Positions 1 to 17,764 of a stretch of 64,000 nucleotides of DNA are shown one piece after another (position 1 is the first letter of the stretch; every line of letters starts with the position of its first letter). This DNA is from Phaffia rhodozyma (Eukaryota > Basidiomycota > Tremellomycetes > Cystofilobasidiales > Mrakiaceae): the NCBI GenBank assembly GCA_014706385.1, contig JACGZH010000011.1, forward strand, positions 930,001-994,000, written 5' to 3'. Position numbers and translations under genes: made by a program. The notes beneath the pieces are model-generated. The model did not search any database. It was not told the DNA's origin and saw only the letters and a program-made list of their open reading frames with translations.

Positions 1-6
1 TCGCTC

Positions 7-1554
7 GTGAGAGGGATGGTCAAGCTTAACCGAAAAAAGAAGGAGGGTAAGAAGGAGAGAACAGACAGAAAGAAGGCAACGGGAGGAGAGGTTAGCAACA
101 TCGACTTGGCCACCGGTAAGGATGAAGATGGAAAGGCGGCTTTTAAGGAGACATTTGATATGTCTACATCCCCGTCTGGATCTTTGAACTCTCCTCCGAC
201 ATCATCAATCGTCTCAGGCCTGACAGCTGAAGCCACCACCGCCACACTAACGGCAGCATCATCATCATCATCATCATCATCTACCTCATCTACCTCATCA
301 AACGAGAAAGGCGTATCTGACCCTCCTTCGCCCAAAAAGGAATCTCAGCCAGCCCCTAGTGTTGCTTCCCCTTACCTCCCTCAAACGTCTCAAGAAATTC
401 TTCATGAAGCCAACGTTCTTTTATCCCATGCCTACAATGACTCGCATATCTATGTAATCAACCCTGATTGGCGATCACCGTCCAACCATCCACCTCCACT
501 TCGATTCGTTCAAATGACCCCTCGATTGGTAAATTCGTACCTTTCGGTGGTATACCACCATGCTTCGTCCTTGACCCATTGTGTCGAACGATTCAGAAAC
601 GTTTGGTCAGAAGTCAAGGTCAGACCAAACGGGTGGTCGTACTTGCATATCCTTCAACGGTTGATGACCGTAAATTCGTCAGATAGACAGAGAGCAGCGA
701 AGGAAGCATTTGAGATTTTCAAAGAGTGGCAGGCGTTTGAGAGGAAGGTAGAGAACATGGGCGAGAAGGAAGAACTCTCGAAAGGGGCGACGTTCGCAAA
801 GTCACTGAAGGAGAGTCTGGGGTTAAATGAGAGAAACATCGAAGGAGTCTGGGTGTACATGATTCGAATCATGACGAGGCAAGTCCCAGTCTCTTCTTAC
901 TATCAATCATTCATTCATTATTTATACTTATTCGCTTTGACTCTTTCTACTTCTCTTTGTTCCTTGTATTCTTCTTTGTTTTCATTTTCCATCCTCTCCG
1001 ACAGAGCGGATGAACTGTCTTTGGCGGATTCGATCCTACGACGATTTGTCGAACTGTATCCGCCGTCCCTTATTGGATCTTCTTCTATACCAGCTCTTCC
1101 TTCGAAATCGTTGGTCCGAATGATTCCCCGTCATACTATCCGACCTGATCCTCTTCCGCCTCATCTGGTCTGGCCAGACGTTCGAGCGCTTCACGCTCGA
1201 TACGTCGTTTATCAGCAGGGCTCAAAGATTGCCCATCTCACATATGTCATTTTGACTTATGAGTTTGCTCTTCGACGATACCGAGCGGCCAAATTGAACG
1301 AAGGATCTGAGGGTCAAACCAGACGAAAGGAGGCTCAGTTAGATGCCGTGTTGGTTGCGAAACAGGAGAAGCAATGGGAGAACAGGAAGAACAGGAAGAA
1401 GAAAGGCAGACGAGGACTTCGCACGTTGGATGATTTCGAAGGACTCTACCACGTGCCGGATAAGACAGTGATAGATCGGAAGGACTGGAAAGTCTTGAGG
1501 ACACGGGGACAGAGAGCGATGGAGACTCATCTGAGAGGTAAAAAGCAGTACTAG
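7..1554 (+). CDS. PPR-like, probably mitochondrial protein (5' end outside window)
   Basis: The reading frame is open to the window edge, so the true start probably lies upstream; the first in-window ATG is at 16. The N-terminus is basic then Ser/Thr-rich with a poly-Ser run. A helical stretch follows (about residues 160-280) in which paired helices such as the one around SYLHILQRLM alternate with charged turns, in the style of pentatricopeptide (PPR) repeats. The C-terminus is strongly basic. Positions 879-1004 are best read as a 126-nt intron of the rare GC-AG type: the donor is GCAAGT, the acceptor ends CGACAG, and the join gives MTR-ADELSLADS. Because 126 is divisible by three and holds no stop, the frame stays open through it; the intervening translation is hydrophobic and unlike its flanks. 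Family resemblance to fungal mitochondrial PPR proteins is inferred from repeat style only. Confidence 0.5.
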   Translation: MRGMVKLNRKKKEGKKERTDRKKATGGEVSNIDLATGKDEDGKAAFKETFDMSTSPSGSLNSPPTSSIVSGLTAEATTATLTAASSSSSSSSTSSTSSNEKGVSDPPSPKKESQPAPSVASPYLPQTSQEILHEANVLLSHAYNDSHIYVINPDWRSPSNHPPPLRFVQMTPRLVNSYLSVVYHHASSLTHCVERFRNVWSEVKVRPNGWSYLHILQRLMTVNSSDRQRAAKEAFEIFKEWQAFERKVENMGEKEELSKGATFAKSLKESLGLNERNIEGVWVYMIRIMTRQVPVSSYYQSFIHYLYLFALTLSTSLCSLYSSLFSFSILSDRADELSLADSILRRFVELYPPSLIGSSSIPALPSKSLVRMIPRHTIRPDPLPPHLVWPDVRALHARYVVYQQGSKIAHLTYVILTYEFALRRYRAAKLNEGSEGQTRRKEAQLDAVLVAKQEKQWENRKNRKKKGRRGLRTLDDFEGLYHVPDKTVIDRKDWKVLRTRGQRAMETHLRGKKQY

Positions 1555-1791
1555 GTACGAATGTGTCGTAGGAGCATATCGATAAGTATATATATAGTTT
1601 TTTTCTTTCTTTCAGATGCTTGTCACTTGTCCAATCTTTACAAGACTTAATCAATACGCAAACAAAGTACGAAGTCGTAGATCTTAACGAGAGAAAGACG
1701 GAGATACAACAATTGCATCGAAGAAGAAAGAAAAAAAAAACAGCAATAAAGAAAGTAAAAAGTCTTAATGAAAACAAAAATGAATAAGACC

Positions 1792-4700
1792 TCATCCACC
1801 TCCAATCTCCGCTCCATGATCTCTCAACTTTCGGTCGACCTTATCCAATGCACCTTCGCTTTTTTCACTGTTCTCATCTAACGAGAACGAAGGAACTTGA
1901 GTCAACCCAGGTCTTTTCTCAGCTGTTGATGACACGTCATGAGATGTTGTCGCCATCGCCGAAGATAACCCAACAGATGAAGTTTCTGAAAAGGGAAGAT
2001 CTGCCTGAGACATTGCGGGAGACGACGAAGTGGTGAGAGTGGCCATCTCTTTTCGAAGTGCCTCCAGTTCTCGTTCGAATCTGTGAAGATCGTTAACAAA
2101 AAGTAAGTTTAATCGCTGCTCTTGTAGATGCTTAGAGAAGGAGACGAAATATAAAGAAGAGAACTGACTTTCGACCCCAAACCTCAACATAGTAGGACGC
2201 TCCGTTCCAGGTAGCAACAGCGAAAACTGTAATCAAGAACACTCCTGATCCTACTTTGCTCTTCCATAAGAAGAAGATAGGCGGTAAAAAGCATACGGCC
2301 GTGTAAACTACAACATGGTAATGAACGAGACGAAAAGAAGCAAGAGTTTAGTCAGAGGGAGTTTGCAAGAGGAGGACGTGTGAAACATCGGGCTCGTAAC
2401 GGACCTAGTTGCCAGAACATGAAAAGCGACTCTCTCTTCTCTGGCTTAGTAGCTCTCATCCAACGGCCGATCACATTGTGTTTATCTTTCAGCAGTCTGT
2501 GGCATTATCAAGGTATTAATCCAGAAGGCGATAATAGAAGAATAATGAAGATAGTCGCTTGTGAGAACATGCCTAGGTAGCCAGTAATGCTTTTTCCGAA
2601 TTGAACAAGACGTACGTGGAGAAAGAAGTAATCCTTCCAGCGTTAATCTTTTCCCTACGCCCGATCACGACAAACTAAGTTGAATACTTGACGTCAGATG
2701 GCCCAAAGTGACACAGTGTTGAGAAAGAGAAAGACGAACTCTCCAGTACATCATCTGCCAAACAAGATAGAACCCGATCCCTAGAACCATCTTCCTCCAC
2801 CAAGCAATTTCTCCACTCCTTACGATTCCGGGCCATCTCTCCGCTCCATTTGGGTAAAAATGGATGATCGTTGTGAGTGTCAATGGAGGGTCTGTCAAGA
2901 GATAAATTCATTCAGACGGGTTAACAAATTTATTTTAAAAGAAAGGGGACGAAAAAGCGGTTGCGTATGACAAATAGAGACGGACGAACATATGTGGATA
3001 AATAGTGAGGTGACTTTATCCAAAGAGTGGAAGACCAGGCTATACAAATAGACAACAGAAGTCAGAACAGTTCAGTAATGTACTTGGCGGCCGGATTGAT
3101 ACGAGCGACTTACGAATTCCTCCAAGTGATAATGGCCGACGCCAGAGGGCCTATCAGAACCAGAGAATCCAGTGAAAGAAGTAGATGGTCAGTTTTTGAT
3201 CACATAACAAAAAACCGTGGAACGTGTTTACCCATTGTCAATAAGTAACAGGCCGTGAAGAAGATGGTGTTTGCAGGGAAGAACCCTGTGAAGCATCGAG
3301 AAGTGAGAGATATGGATCTCAAGACGTGGTGAGAATGAGATCTTTCGAGATACATGAAACGGAAAAGGAAGGAGCATGCGTACACATCCAAATAAGATCC
3401 AGCACATTCACATCTGGATCACGAGCGTGAAAGACAATATAGATTAGGTCTTTAGTTCAAGCGACATGAGGTTAACAACATAAATGACAGAGTCGAAGCG
3501 ACGTACAATAGCACATGTCCCAAAGAAAGTAGTGCCATTGCTTCTTCTTGTATGTCCATATCCGAACAGGCAGATAGAATGCACTCTGGATAGTGCTGTT
3601 CGACGAGAAAAGGTTGAAAAATTGTCCCACATCCATGTCGGTCCGTTCAGTCTCTTATCAGCCTTTCCCAGTTCGTTTGTCGATAGTACTGGGAATTGAG
3701 ACGTACTACCAAAGTGGAATCCATTCTGGATACAGCCCGACCATCAGACAACTCGTCAAGACGGTCATAACTCCGAAGAAGAAAGAGACTTTGTCCCTGG
3801 TTCGGAGATGTCTGGCGGACTCCCAAGAGGTTGACAGCGATTGCAGCCGATCCTGAGTCTGAGATATCGTAGAACGCATAAAACCTTAGATTAGTGCTCT
3901 GAGGCAGAGATCCTATCGGGACGGAACACTAAACCGACGACGCGCAGGGGAGACGAAGCTTGGAATAGAGAATTCATGACTGACCTTGTCTTTGAACTTT
4001 CTCAATTCCTTCTCGGCCAAGAGCCAGCGTTCCTCCTTCTTCATACCTTTTCTTGCATGTTCCGTGGCTGCTGCTTCCTCAAGTGAGTCTGACCGGGCAC
4101 GACTTATCCCTCTATCCGTAAAGTCTTCGTCCCCTTCTGGTCGATCAGAAGGCCATATACGAGGACTCTTGGGTGCCAAAGCACTGAGCGATTAAGTATG
4201 TGCCCATCATTATCATTATCATTATTATCCGTGGTGTTTTCCAGCCTTGTCAGCGTCAGTGAAGTTCAATAATGATAAAGAGCCAGTGTGAAACCAAAGA
4301 TTCAGAACTCACCGGAGATTGGCGCTTGATTTTGACAAAACTTCGCCAGCCTTGTATTTTAGTCTATCTTTATGGACTTTAAGCTGTCGCTCGATCAAGT
4401 CCAGTCTAGAATCGAAGAACGCTGTCGTGATTGATAATCCAAAGGGTTCGATAGAGAGGGGGGTCATTAGTAAAGTTATGATAGCAGGAATTTAGGCTGG
4501 GATTGACTTACTCTCCAATACATCTGTCCTCATAGTTATCATCAGAAGGTAAGAACAGCACGCGAGAAGGGAAGAGAGAGGGATGACGAAACAACAATGG
4601 TCAATTTCAAGTTGCTTTTGATTGAAGACTGAACCATGTCGCCTGATTAATGAACAGTACGCTGATCAGAGGTAGGATATAGCATCTGGAGTAGTTTGTC

Positions 4701-5106
4701 TGGTCTCTCTTTCCTATACACTAGCATCCCAATCGTTCTGTCAAGCCAGCTGGCGTTCTCACCCTTTGGTAGTGTGACCAGTTAAGAGCTCGTCTGATGC
4801 GCCAAACACACCTCCTGCTCCTTTTCTCTCGTCTTCTAGAGGGTTTCTGTGGAAGATAAGATCCGACAACCGAGATATATGGCGACAGACATTAGCCTAT
4901 TACAGCACGAAGGATGAATCCGTACCTAGCAGGACAAAGCCGCCCATCCAGTCTGGACGTTCTGCCACATTCCCAAGCGAGGTGAACGCGTCCCAATCGA
5001 TCTTGACGATATTCTTGAACGACTTTCTTGCCGGAAGACCTGGTCGGGATGAAGATGTCTCGGCTCTGCTATCAGCAGCATCGTTAACAGTATCGCCAAC
5101 GGGCAT
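1792..5106 (-). CDS. GPC1: Glycerophosphocholine acyltransferase Gpc1 (DUF2838 family)
   Basis: This multi-exon gene starts at ATG 5106-5104 (MPVGDTVNDAADS) and stops at 1792. The N-terminal part is cytosolic, with a charged coiled-coil segment around 4320-4400. The membrane domain begins near 3856 with DKVSFFFGVMTVLTSCLMVG, followed by GLYPEW, then YKKKQWHYFLWDMCY, LVFHSLDKVTSLFIHI and a PNGAERWP loop. These match the conserved blocks of the fungal and plant DUF2838 family. Family members transfer an acyl group from acyl-CoA to glycerophosphocholine, making lyso-PC for reuse in phosphatidylcholine synthesis at the ER. One clear exon end is the GTCAGT donor after KELRKFKDK, with its acceptor just upstream of DRLQSL near 3856. 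The C-terminal tail (2090-1792) is Ser/Thr-rich and acidic and ends in GGG. I did not fix every exon boundary. It fits functionally with CHO2 at the far end of the window, but the two are not adjacent. Confidence 0.78.
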
Positions 5107-5557
5107 TCTTACGATACTGATGGCTAGTTGATGGCTAGTTGATAGGTCTTAGTGACCGAAAGCGATACAGCAAGCAAGTGAGGTTTACCGGACCGGAAGG
5201 CTCGCTTATGTAATCACAGTGCACGTCATGGTTACAATCTTTGGCTCTCGCCCGATGCCCGATCGGTTACAGCCAGGCAGCCGATCGTGTAGCCCATAAT
5301 GACGACGGCCCGTGCGCAATCGTACCTGAACTCCATCTCGATGCCCTGACTGCCCTGACTGCCCTGATGCCCTGATGCCCTGGTGCCCTGGTGCCCTGAT
5401 GCCCTGACGCCTTGACGGCTTCCCGATCGTTCAAAAGAGCGGCCTTTCTTTGGATCTCTTTCTATTCTTTCGTTTCCTTCTTCCCATCTCCCCATCTTCC
5501 CTGTCCTTTGCTTCATCCGTCTCGTCTATCTATCATACCATAGCATACACAGCAACC
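5107..5557. other. Divergent intergenic region, GPC1 / small mitochondrial protein
   Basis: This is the shared upstream region of two divergent genes. It holds the 8/9-bp tandem repeat at 5342-5407 and a pyrimidine-rich stretch on the + strand just before the downstream ATG. I see no coding signal. Confidence 0.6.
5342..5407 (+). repeat. Minisatellite, 8 copies of TGCCCTGA/G with two 9-bp units
   Basis: The unit TGCCCTG plus one or two bases repeats head to tail: two 9-bp copies (TGCCCTGAC), then six 8-bp copies ending in A or G. A diverged copy (CGCCTTGACGG) follows. It lies about 150-215 bp upstream of the ATG at 5558. Confidence 0.9.
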
Positions 5558-6075
5558 ATGTGCGCTGCATTCATCAGATCCGTTCCTATCCTCCGAGCGA
5601 TCGGCTCGCCCGCCCTCCGTCGGTCTATCCAGACGACATCGTAAGTGTATCTGTCTAGCGTGTGCGCATAAAGGCTCAGCATACCCTGTACAAACCGCCA
5701 TCTCATCTCGTCTCATCTCACCGTTCTTGATCTCATAGCATCGCCCGATCTTCCCACGGCTACGGCTCCGGGCCGGCCGACAAGGATTCCTCTGTACCAC
5801 CTGCTACCAAAGAATTCCTAGACAAGCACGGCAGTCCCGAGGGCAAGGATATCCCTTCGCCCGATGTGGAGGGTAAGGCGCCTGCTACCTCTGCCGGAGC
5901 CGAGAGCGGAGGAGAGAGCGCTGCCGGGGGTAGCAAGGGTAAAGACCTGCCGAAGCCAAACGCGTCGTCCGAGGATTCGGCCGGGGACAAATCCAAGCCA
6001 CATTATGTATGTGACCCAGAGACAAAGAACGGAAACGACACCCCAGAGTTGGTCAAGCCAGAGGACAAGAAGTAG
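5558..6075 (+). CDS. Small hydrophilic protein with predicted mitochondrial presequence
   Basis: There are two exons, 5558-5640 and 5739-6075, with intron 5641-5738 (donor GTAAGT, acceptor CATAG). The join restores TTSIARSSHGYG, giving a 139-residue protein. The first 35 residues are rich in Arg, Ser, Ile and Leu with no acid, as in a mitochondrial targeting presequence. The rest is Gly/Ser/Lys/Asp-rich and looks disordered, with no transmembrane segment and only one further Cys. It ends with a Pro/Lys-rich tail, PELVKPEDKK. I do not recognise the family. Mitochondrial location is inferred from the presequence alone. Confidence 0.65.
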
Positions 6076-7013
6076 AACCCCGAGGGTTCCGGAGACTTAG
6101 GTGCGTGGTCTCTTCCCTTTCCCCTGGACGTGTGTATGTATACATGTGTGCGTGTGTGAAGCGCTGGGCTAAGACTTGGGTCGTTTCGCCTGTTATTCTC
6201 GCCCCCCTCCCCTCCCTGGTGACATCATCAGGTCTGGGTGATCGATTCGTAAACTGTATCAATTAGTGAACCTCTCCCCTTTCTTATCAGATGAAATGCT
6301 TTGCGCTCGAAAAAAGTCACAACGAGTAGAAGACAGACAGACAGATGCATCTATAAAGGAAAGAAAATTAGATAGAAGGAGAGAAGAGAAAAGTAGGCGA
6401 GAAAACAAAGGAAGACGAGTCCGACGAGGAGGGGTCTGTATTGGGAATATGAAGAGAAAGAAAATGGCCAGAAGCGGAAGTTAAGACAAGAACGAAAAAA
6501 AGACAAAGGAAGAGCTACAAAAAGATGGGTTGGCCGATAAAGGAGAGAGAAGAGGGGGAGGGAGGGGGGACGGGGGAGAAAAAGAGCAGGAGAAATAGAA
6601 AGGCAAACGTATTAAGATGGAGAGATCAAGAACCAAACAATATAAAGACGGCGGGCAAACAAGATCGCAGTCAATATGGAAGAGAAGGAGAAAGAGAAGA
6701 ACAAACGATATGAAAAGAGGAACCATACGATGCGTCACGAGAACAGTGGGAAGAAAAGAGAAGTAAAATCACCAGAGAAACTTAATGAAGAGAGGGGAAA
6801 GAAAGAAACTATAAAGACTCGAACGAAAAAGAAAGAGACTGTTGGATTTGGAAACCTCCGGCCGTGGTGGACGAAAGGTTGGATCAAGAGAATTAAGGAA
6901 ACAAAGACAAGACCTTGGCCGGGAGAAAGGTCTGGCCGAACGAACACAATACAAGTTTAGAGAGACATGAATAACAGATAAGAGGGGGGGGGAGGGGGGA
7001 GAAGAGAAAAAAG
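6076..7013. other. Purine-rich convergent 3' region
   Basis: This lies between the 3' ends of the small mitochondrial protein gene (+) and the SRPK gene (-). From about 6290 to 7012 the + strand is overwhelmingly A and G (GAAGGAG, AGAGAAGAG, a G-run near 6982). Long frames on both strands here are low-complexity by-products of that composition. I see no supported gene. Confidence 0.6.
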
Positions 7014-13624
<6,611 letters not shown>

Positions 13625-13975
13625 ATCATCAATCGTTTGTTCCCGAGCGATCTATGAGTCTTTGTTACATTCTCAGTTATCAGCGTACCGTCACAGTCAA
13701 TGTTTACACCGTTTGTCGCACAGACGAAGAAAACATTGTCAGCTGGGTCTAAAAGCTTGAACAGAAGGAGAAGTGTCGCGTGCAGATTAAACAGGAGAGA
13801 AAAGAAAAGAAAAATCAAAGAAAAACAGAAAAAGAACAAAAAACGAACAACAGATCGAACGATGAATCTGATCAGAATCCAGAGACGGATGGAAAGCTAG
13901 CCGGGTTGGGGAATATGTCCTCTTCCTTTGCTCTGTCACAAGCATCTATTCCTGTTCGTCTTGAAAGACCGATTT

Positions 13976-14020
13976 TTTCTTATTTTTATTTTTATTTTTA
14001 TTTTTATTTTTATTTTTATT
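13976..14020 (+). repeat. (ATTTTT)n hexanucleotide repeat
   Basis: Seven A residues occur at exact 6-bp spacing from 13982 to 14018 within otherwise pure T. The tract lies about 350 bp past the ubiquitin-S27a stop codon. Confidence 0.9.
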
Positions 14021-14505
14021 CCAATTCAACCTGCGAAACGACCTACCCGCTTCTTGTCTAGATCTTTGTCTGGAACATATCTTCCAATGTTCATCGCTCT
14101 ACCTTCCTTCCCCTTTCGTCCTTCCCCGGGAATGTTTTCTCGTTTTCCCAGTTCTCATCATGTCATGCTTACATACTCACAGCCCACATTCGACAGTTGT
14201 CTTTCTTCGGTCTCGGTGTTTGCATTCACTCTCTGTCATCGGTCTTCTCTTGTTTTCCTCGTTGTGTCGGTGTCCTCCGAGTTATGGACAGGTTTTTGAT
14301 TAGTCCAGACTATGTCACGTCAGGCAGGCCAAGCAATACCTTCTCCCATATTCACACGATCTTTGCAAAATAAAACAGCGAGACTTTGTAGGGAAAACAT
14401 AAGATAGTCATACAGATGGTCTTACAGTAAAGAGGACCAGTCAAGATCGAGGGGCGAGAAAGAGCAGGAAGTGTGGAAGGACAAGCAACTGGAAAGCAGA
14501 GATAC

Positions 14506-14510
<5 letters not shown>

Positions 14511-14575
<65 letters not shown>
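14511..14575 (+). repeat. (GA)n microsatellite, about 32 copies
   Basis: An uninterrupted GA dinucleotide repeat of about 65 bp ends some 55 bp before the stop codon of the minus-strand gene at 14632, so it falls in or next to that gene's 3' untranslated region. Confidence 0.95.
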
Positions 14576-14578
<3 letters not shown>

Positions 14579-14631
14579 CAGCGCGTTTCGATGAGACACA
14601 GATTTATTGAAGACAGAATGAGAAGCGCGCT

Positions 14632-15977
14632 CTAGACCTCTCCTACAACATCGACCTCGAGATGAGGATCGGCACTAACAGAACTCTCCTTCCAGACGCT
14701 CAACGGGCCTGTCTTTCGAGATTGGTGATCGAAAAAGAAACTTGGTTGTTGATCTTTATGATGGGAGTAACGGATTCCACAGACCAATCCCGGTGTTCGG
14801 ACGTCTTTCTCCTCTTCCTCATCATCGTCATCGTCTTCATCGTGCTCGAAGCTGTCTTGCACAGGCTCCGGGCGATACGATACTGTCGCCGCCGTTATCA
14901 TCGTTGTCATTTTCGGTACGGTTTGTGAGAATTGAGCATATTCAACCTCGAACCTCGAGAACGAAAGTTGGGAAGTCTCGCTCGAGAAAGAGTCTGAATG
15001 AGGCCGGAAATCGAAATTGCCCGGCAGGTCCTGTGCACGTTGGGTCATCGACGTCTCGACTCCACTGTCGTAATCGTATCGGTTCGCCGACTCCTCGTCC
15101 TCGGCGTTCGCATACTGGTCGCCAGCCTCTCTGGAGGAACACGAAGAGCACGAAGAAGAGAATTCATTCTCGATAGCGAGAGAAAGAGCGGAAAAGCCAT
15201 CGGCGATCGGTAAAGAAGGAAGTGGCAACGAAGGCGGAGGTGCACAGTTGTATTCGGGATCTTCGTACAGATCATCCCAACCGTCGTCGTTGGTCCCGAT
15301 GGATCCTTGGTAGTAGCTATCTCGTCTCTCGCCGTTGCAGCTGGACGAGGCCGAACCGTTTCGGTCTCGATCACTGTCCAACGAACCCGCACTCGCCCGG
15401 CGGACCTGGTTTGCCTGTTGGAATGCTAGAGAAAAGAAGGAAAACAGGGAAGAACGTTGAACACATGTATTTGGTAGAGTGAGGAGAAGAGAGACATAGA
15501 CGGGCTCACATCGCCAGGTCGAGCTCCATGGAAAGTAGTTCTGTTGCAGACTTGATTGAGTGTTCAACTCTTGAGCAAACCTTTTGCGTTGAAACAGACA
15601 AACGAATGAACGAATAAACAAACAAATAGACGAATAGGCAAACAAATGTGTAATTAAAAATCCACCGCTGTCAGTACGTCTACAAGAGTAATGAAACATC
15701 CGAAGAAGAAAAGAGGACGAAAAGGGAAAAAAAGAAAGAAAGAAAAAACTCACCCAAATGGAAGTCCGATCAATGGTTGAGCGTCTGCAACAAACGATTG
15801 GTGAAGTGATCCATCGAGCTCGTCCTCCGGAGAGACAAAGAACGGGGAGACACCCTCCAAAGTTGGCAGAGGGGTTAGATCGTTATCGAAAGAGTCGTCG
15901 CCGCTGGTGTTCTCGATGTTGAAAGACCACGTTGAGGGTTGGTGTGCATCTATAGGCGCAAGCATATCGGTGTGCAT
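14632..15977 (-). CDS. Ser/Asp-rich protein of unknown function
   Basis: The three exons are 15977-15754, 15580-15510 and 15425-14632; the joins give GLPFGFAQEL and STWRSFQQANQ in frame, for a protein of about 362 aa. I do not recognise the family. The N-terminus (MHTDMLAPIDAHQPS) is acidic. The middle is Ser-rich with a cluster of Ser and Cys around 15150. An acidic run of Asp and Glu follows, then a C-terminal block around CGIRYSHHKDQQPSFFFDH that looks more structured. There is no signal peptide or membrane segment. The composition suggests a regulated, largely disordered cytosolic or nuclear protein; this is inference. Confidence 0.65.
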
Positions 15978-17764
15978 GGCGAAGGTGGGTATCAGTCACG
16001 GATGTATTTCTCTGTATGTGTTTGTGTGTAGGTCTCGATGATGGTTTATGGTAGATGTGAAAAGGATCCAACGGATTTCCAGACTGTCTGCGTTTGGTAT
16101 CTGGGCTTCTTGAAAAGGATCAAGAAGAGTAACGGGACAGAAGGGGGTTTGTTTGCTTTCTTAAAAAGATATCTCGACCCACTTCCTCCTATCCTCCTTC
16201 TCTTTCTACTTTTGCTTTATATGACAAAACAGCACGCGTCACTTGGTTTCGACGGACGTTTCTTTCTGAGTCCGAGACGTCATTGACCATGATGTGCTGG
16301 TTGTTCGGGGAAATCTATATTTATGCGTGTTTGCGCTGAGCACATGGGTAAAAGTGCGAAGGGAGCGGGGAAATAATGAAGAAAGGCGAACCCGACCGAA
16401 CACGAGGAAGTGAGACTTCATGCTGAATTTTATTTATTATTCATTTCTGTTTCTCTCTGATCGTCATAGAGAAGATACCTCGTCTTTTTTCACAGTCTCG
16501 GATCTTGCTCAGACTTCATCGTATCTATGCTCCTTCTTCTTCTTCTTTTTCGAGTCTTTCTTTCTCTCCGTGTCTTACCGAGTCATCTGGTCCCTTTTGG
16601 GTGTGCTGTACCCATTGATACACCAACTCGGTCTCGCCCGCGGGAAGCAAAATGGAAAAGAATAGGGTTTCAGGAGAACATATCCTGTTTATTCTCGATC
16701 TAATCCTCCTCGATCGGTTTGTCTGCGTTCTATGAGTTGCACAGACTGGGTGTGGTTCAAGATTCTTTCCGCGTTACATCGCCGATCGGGAGAGAGGAAA
16801 TAAACAGCGCGGCCCGGTGGGCGTTGCGATGCAGGGTTTCGGATCACTCGGGCTACCACGTGTTCCGCAGCTCGGCCTTTTTTGTTTTCTCCTTTCTTTC
16901 TATATATATGAAGACATGTATTTCTCCTGTCTCAGACAACTCGATCAAATTCACTTTATCAGACAACACGCGGCTTTCCTCTTTTCGACACAAGTGTCAT
17001 CGCTTTGTGTAGAACTGACTCTGATAAGCTGATAATTAGTGGTGCGTGGCTGTCACAATAATATATGTAAATATCTCAAAAGATCGATGTTTCCTTCATT
17101 CACAAAGGTCCAAATGCCAGTCAGACAAGTCGAAGGGAATAGAACAGAGTAACATAAGGATCGATATTCCCAAAACTTCCTGATGACCCGATCTGGAAGG
17201 AGCAAAGCATGAAACATGAACTTGTGTGGTAAACTCTTGAGAAAATATTCATGGAGAGACGTGATCAAGAGAGGAACTATTCGAGGGAATACTTGAACGG
17301 GAAGAGGCAGAAGAATAGCAGCATATTGGATCCTAAATATAAGAGAAAGGGTATTCAGTGCGGAGCCGAGTAGACACGGTGATGCAGCAAAAAAGAAGGG
17401 GAAAAACTCGAGACATGATACAGAGCACAGGTAATTCATCCCTTCCCCACATGTGCGGGGATGTACGAGAGAACAGAAGGTGGAGGAAGGAAAGTGTGAG
17501 AGCCACACCGAATGGGGAACTGATGATACCTCCGCACGAGAGGTTTGATGAACCCCTCCTTATGTAGAAAACCCAAAAGAGCCATATAGATACAACAAGA
17601 AACGAACCGAGAGGATATACAAAACAGAAGAAAGAAGAGAGAAGAGGTTTGTGTAGAGAGACATAAACAGTAGGTCAGTTGGCCGGAGCTCGATCGGCAT
17701 CCAGTTTGTCGAACCCAAGAACGAAAGCTCGCTGAGAACCAGTGAGTCAAGCACAGACATATTT
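15978..17764. other. Intergenic region, no gene seen
   Basis: This lies upstream of the minus-strand gene ending at 14632 and downstream of the one ending at 17765. Open frames here are short, hydrophobic or Phe/Ser-rich and share no recognisable motif. I could not assemble a spliced gene. Confidence 0.5.

Larger units (their letters stand above)
13625..14631. other. Convergent 3' region with two simple repeats
   Basis: This lies between the 3' ends of ubiquitin-S27a (+) and the Ser/Asp-rich gene (-). It contains an ATTTTT tract and a long GA tract, listed separately. I see no gene. Confidence 0.7.

Noticed and set aside
1247..1795. A 182-residue minus-strand frame
   Set aside because: It lies opposite the C-terminal coding part of the PPR-like gene and its 3' flank and shows no conserved motif.
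13928..14299. A 123-residue plus-strand frame in the ubiquitin-S27a 3' flank
   Set aside because: It runs through the ATTTTT repeat, giving Phe/Ile runs, and has no protein-like features.
17053..17508. A 151-residue hydrophobic minus-strand frame
   Set aside because: No recognisable motif, no clear start context and no phase-consistent join to the neighbouring gene.
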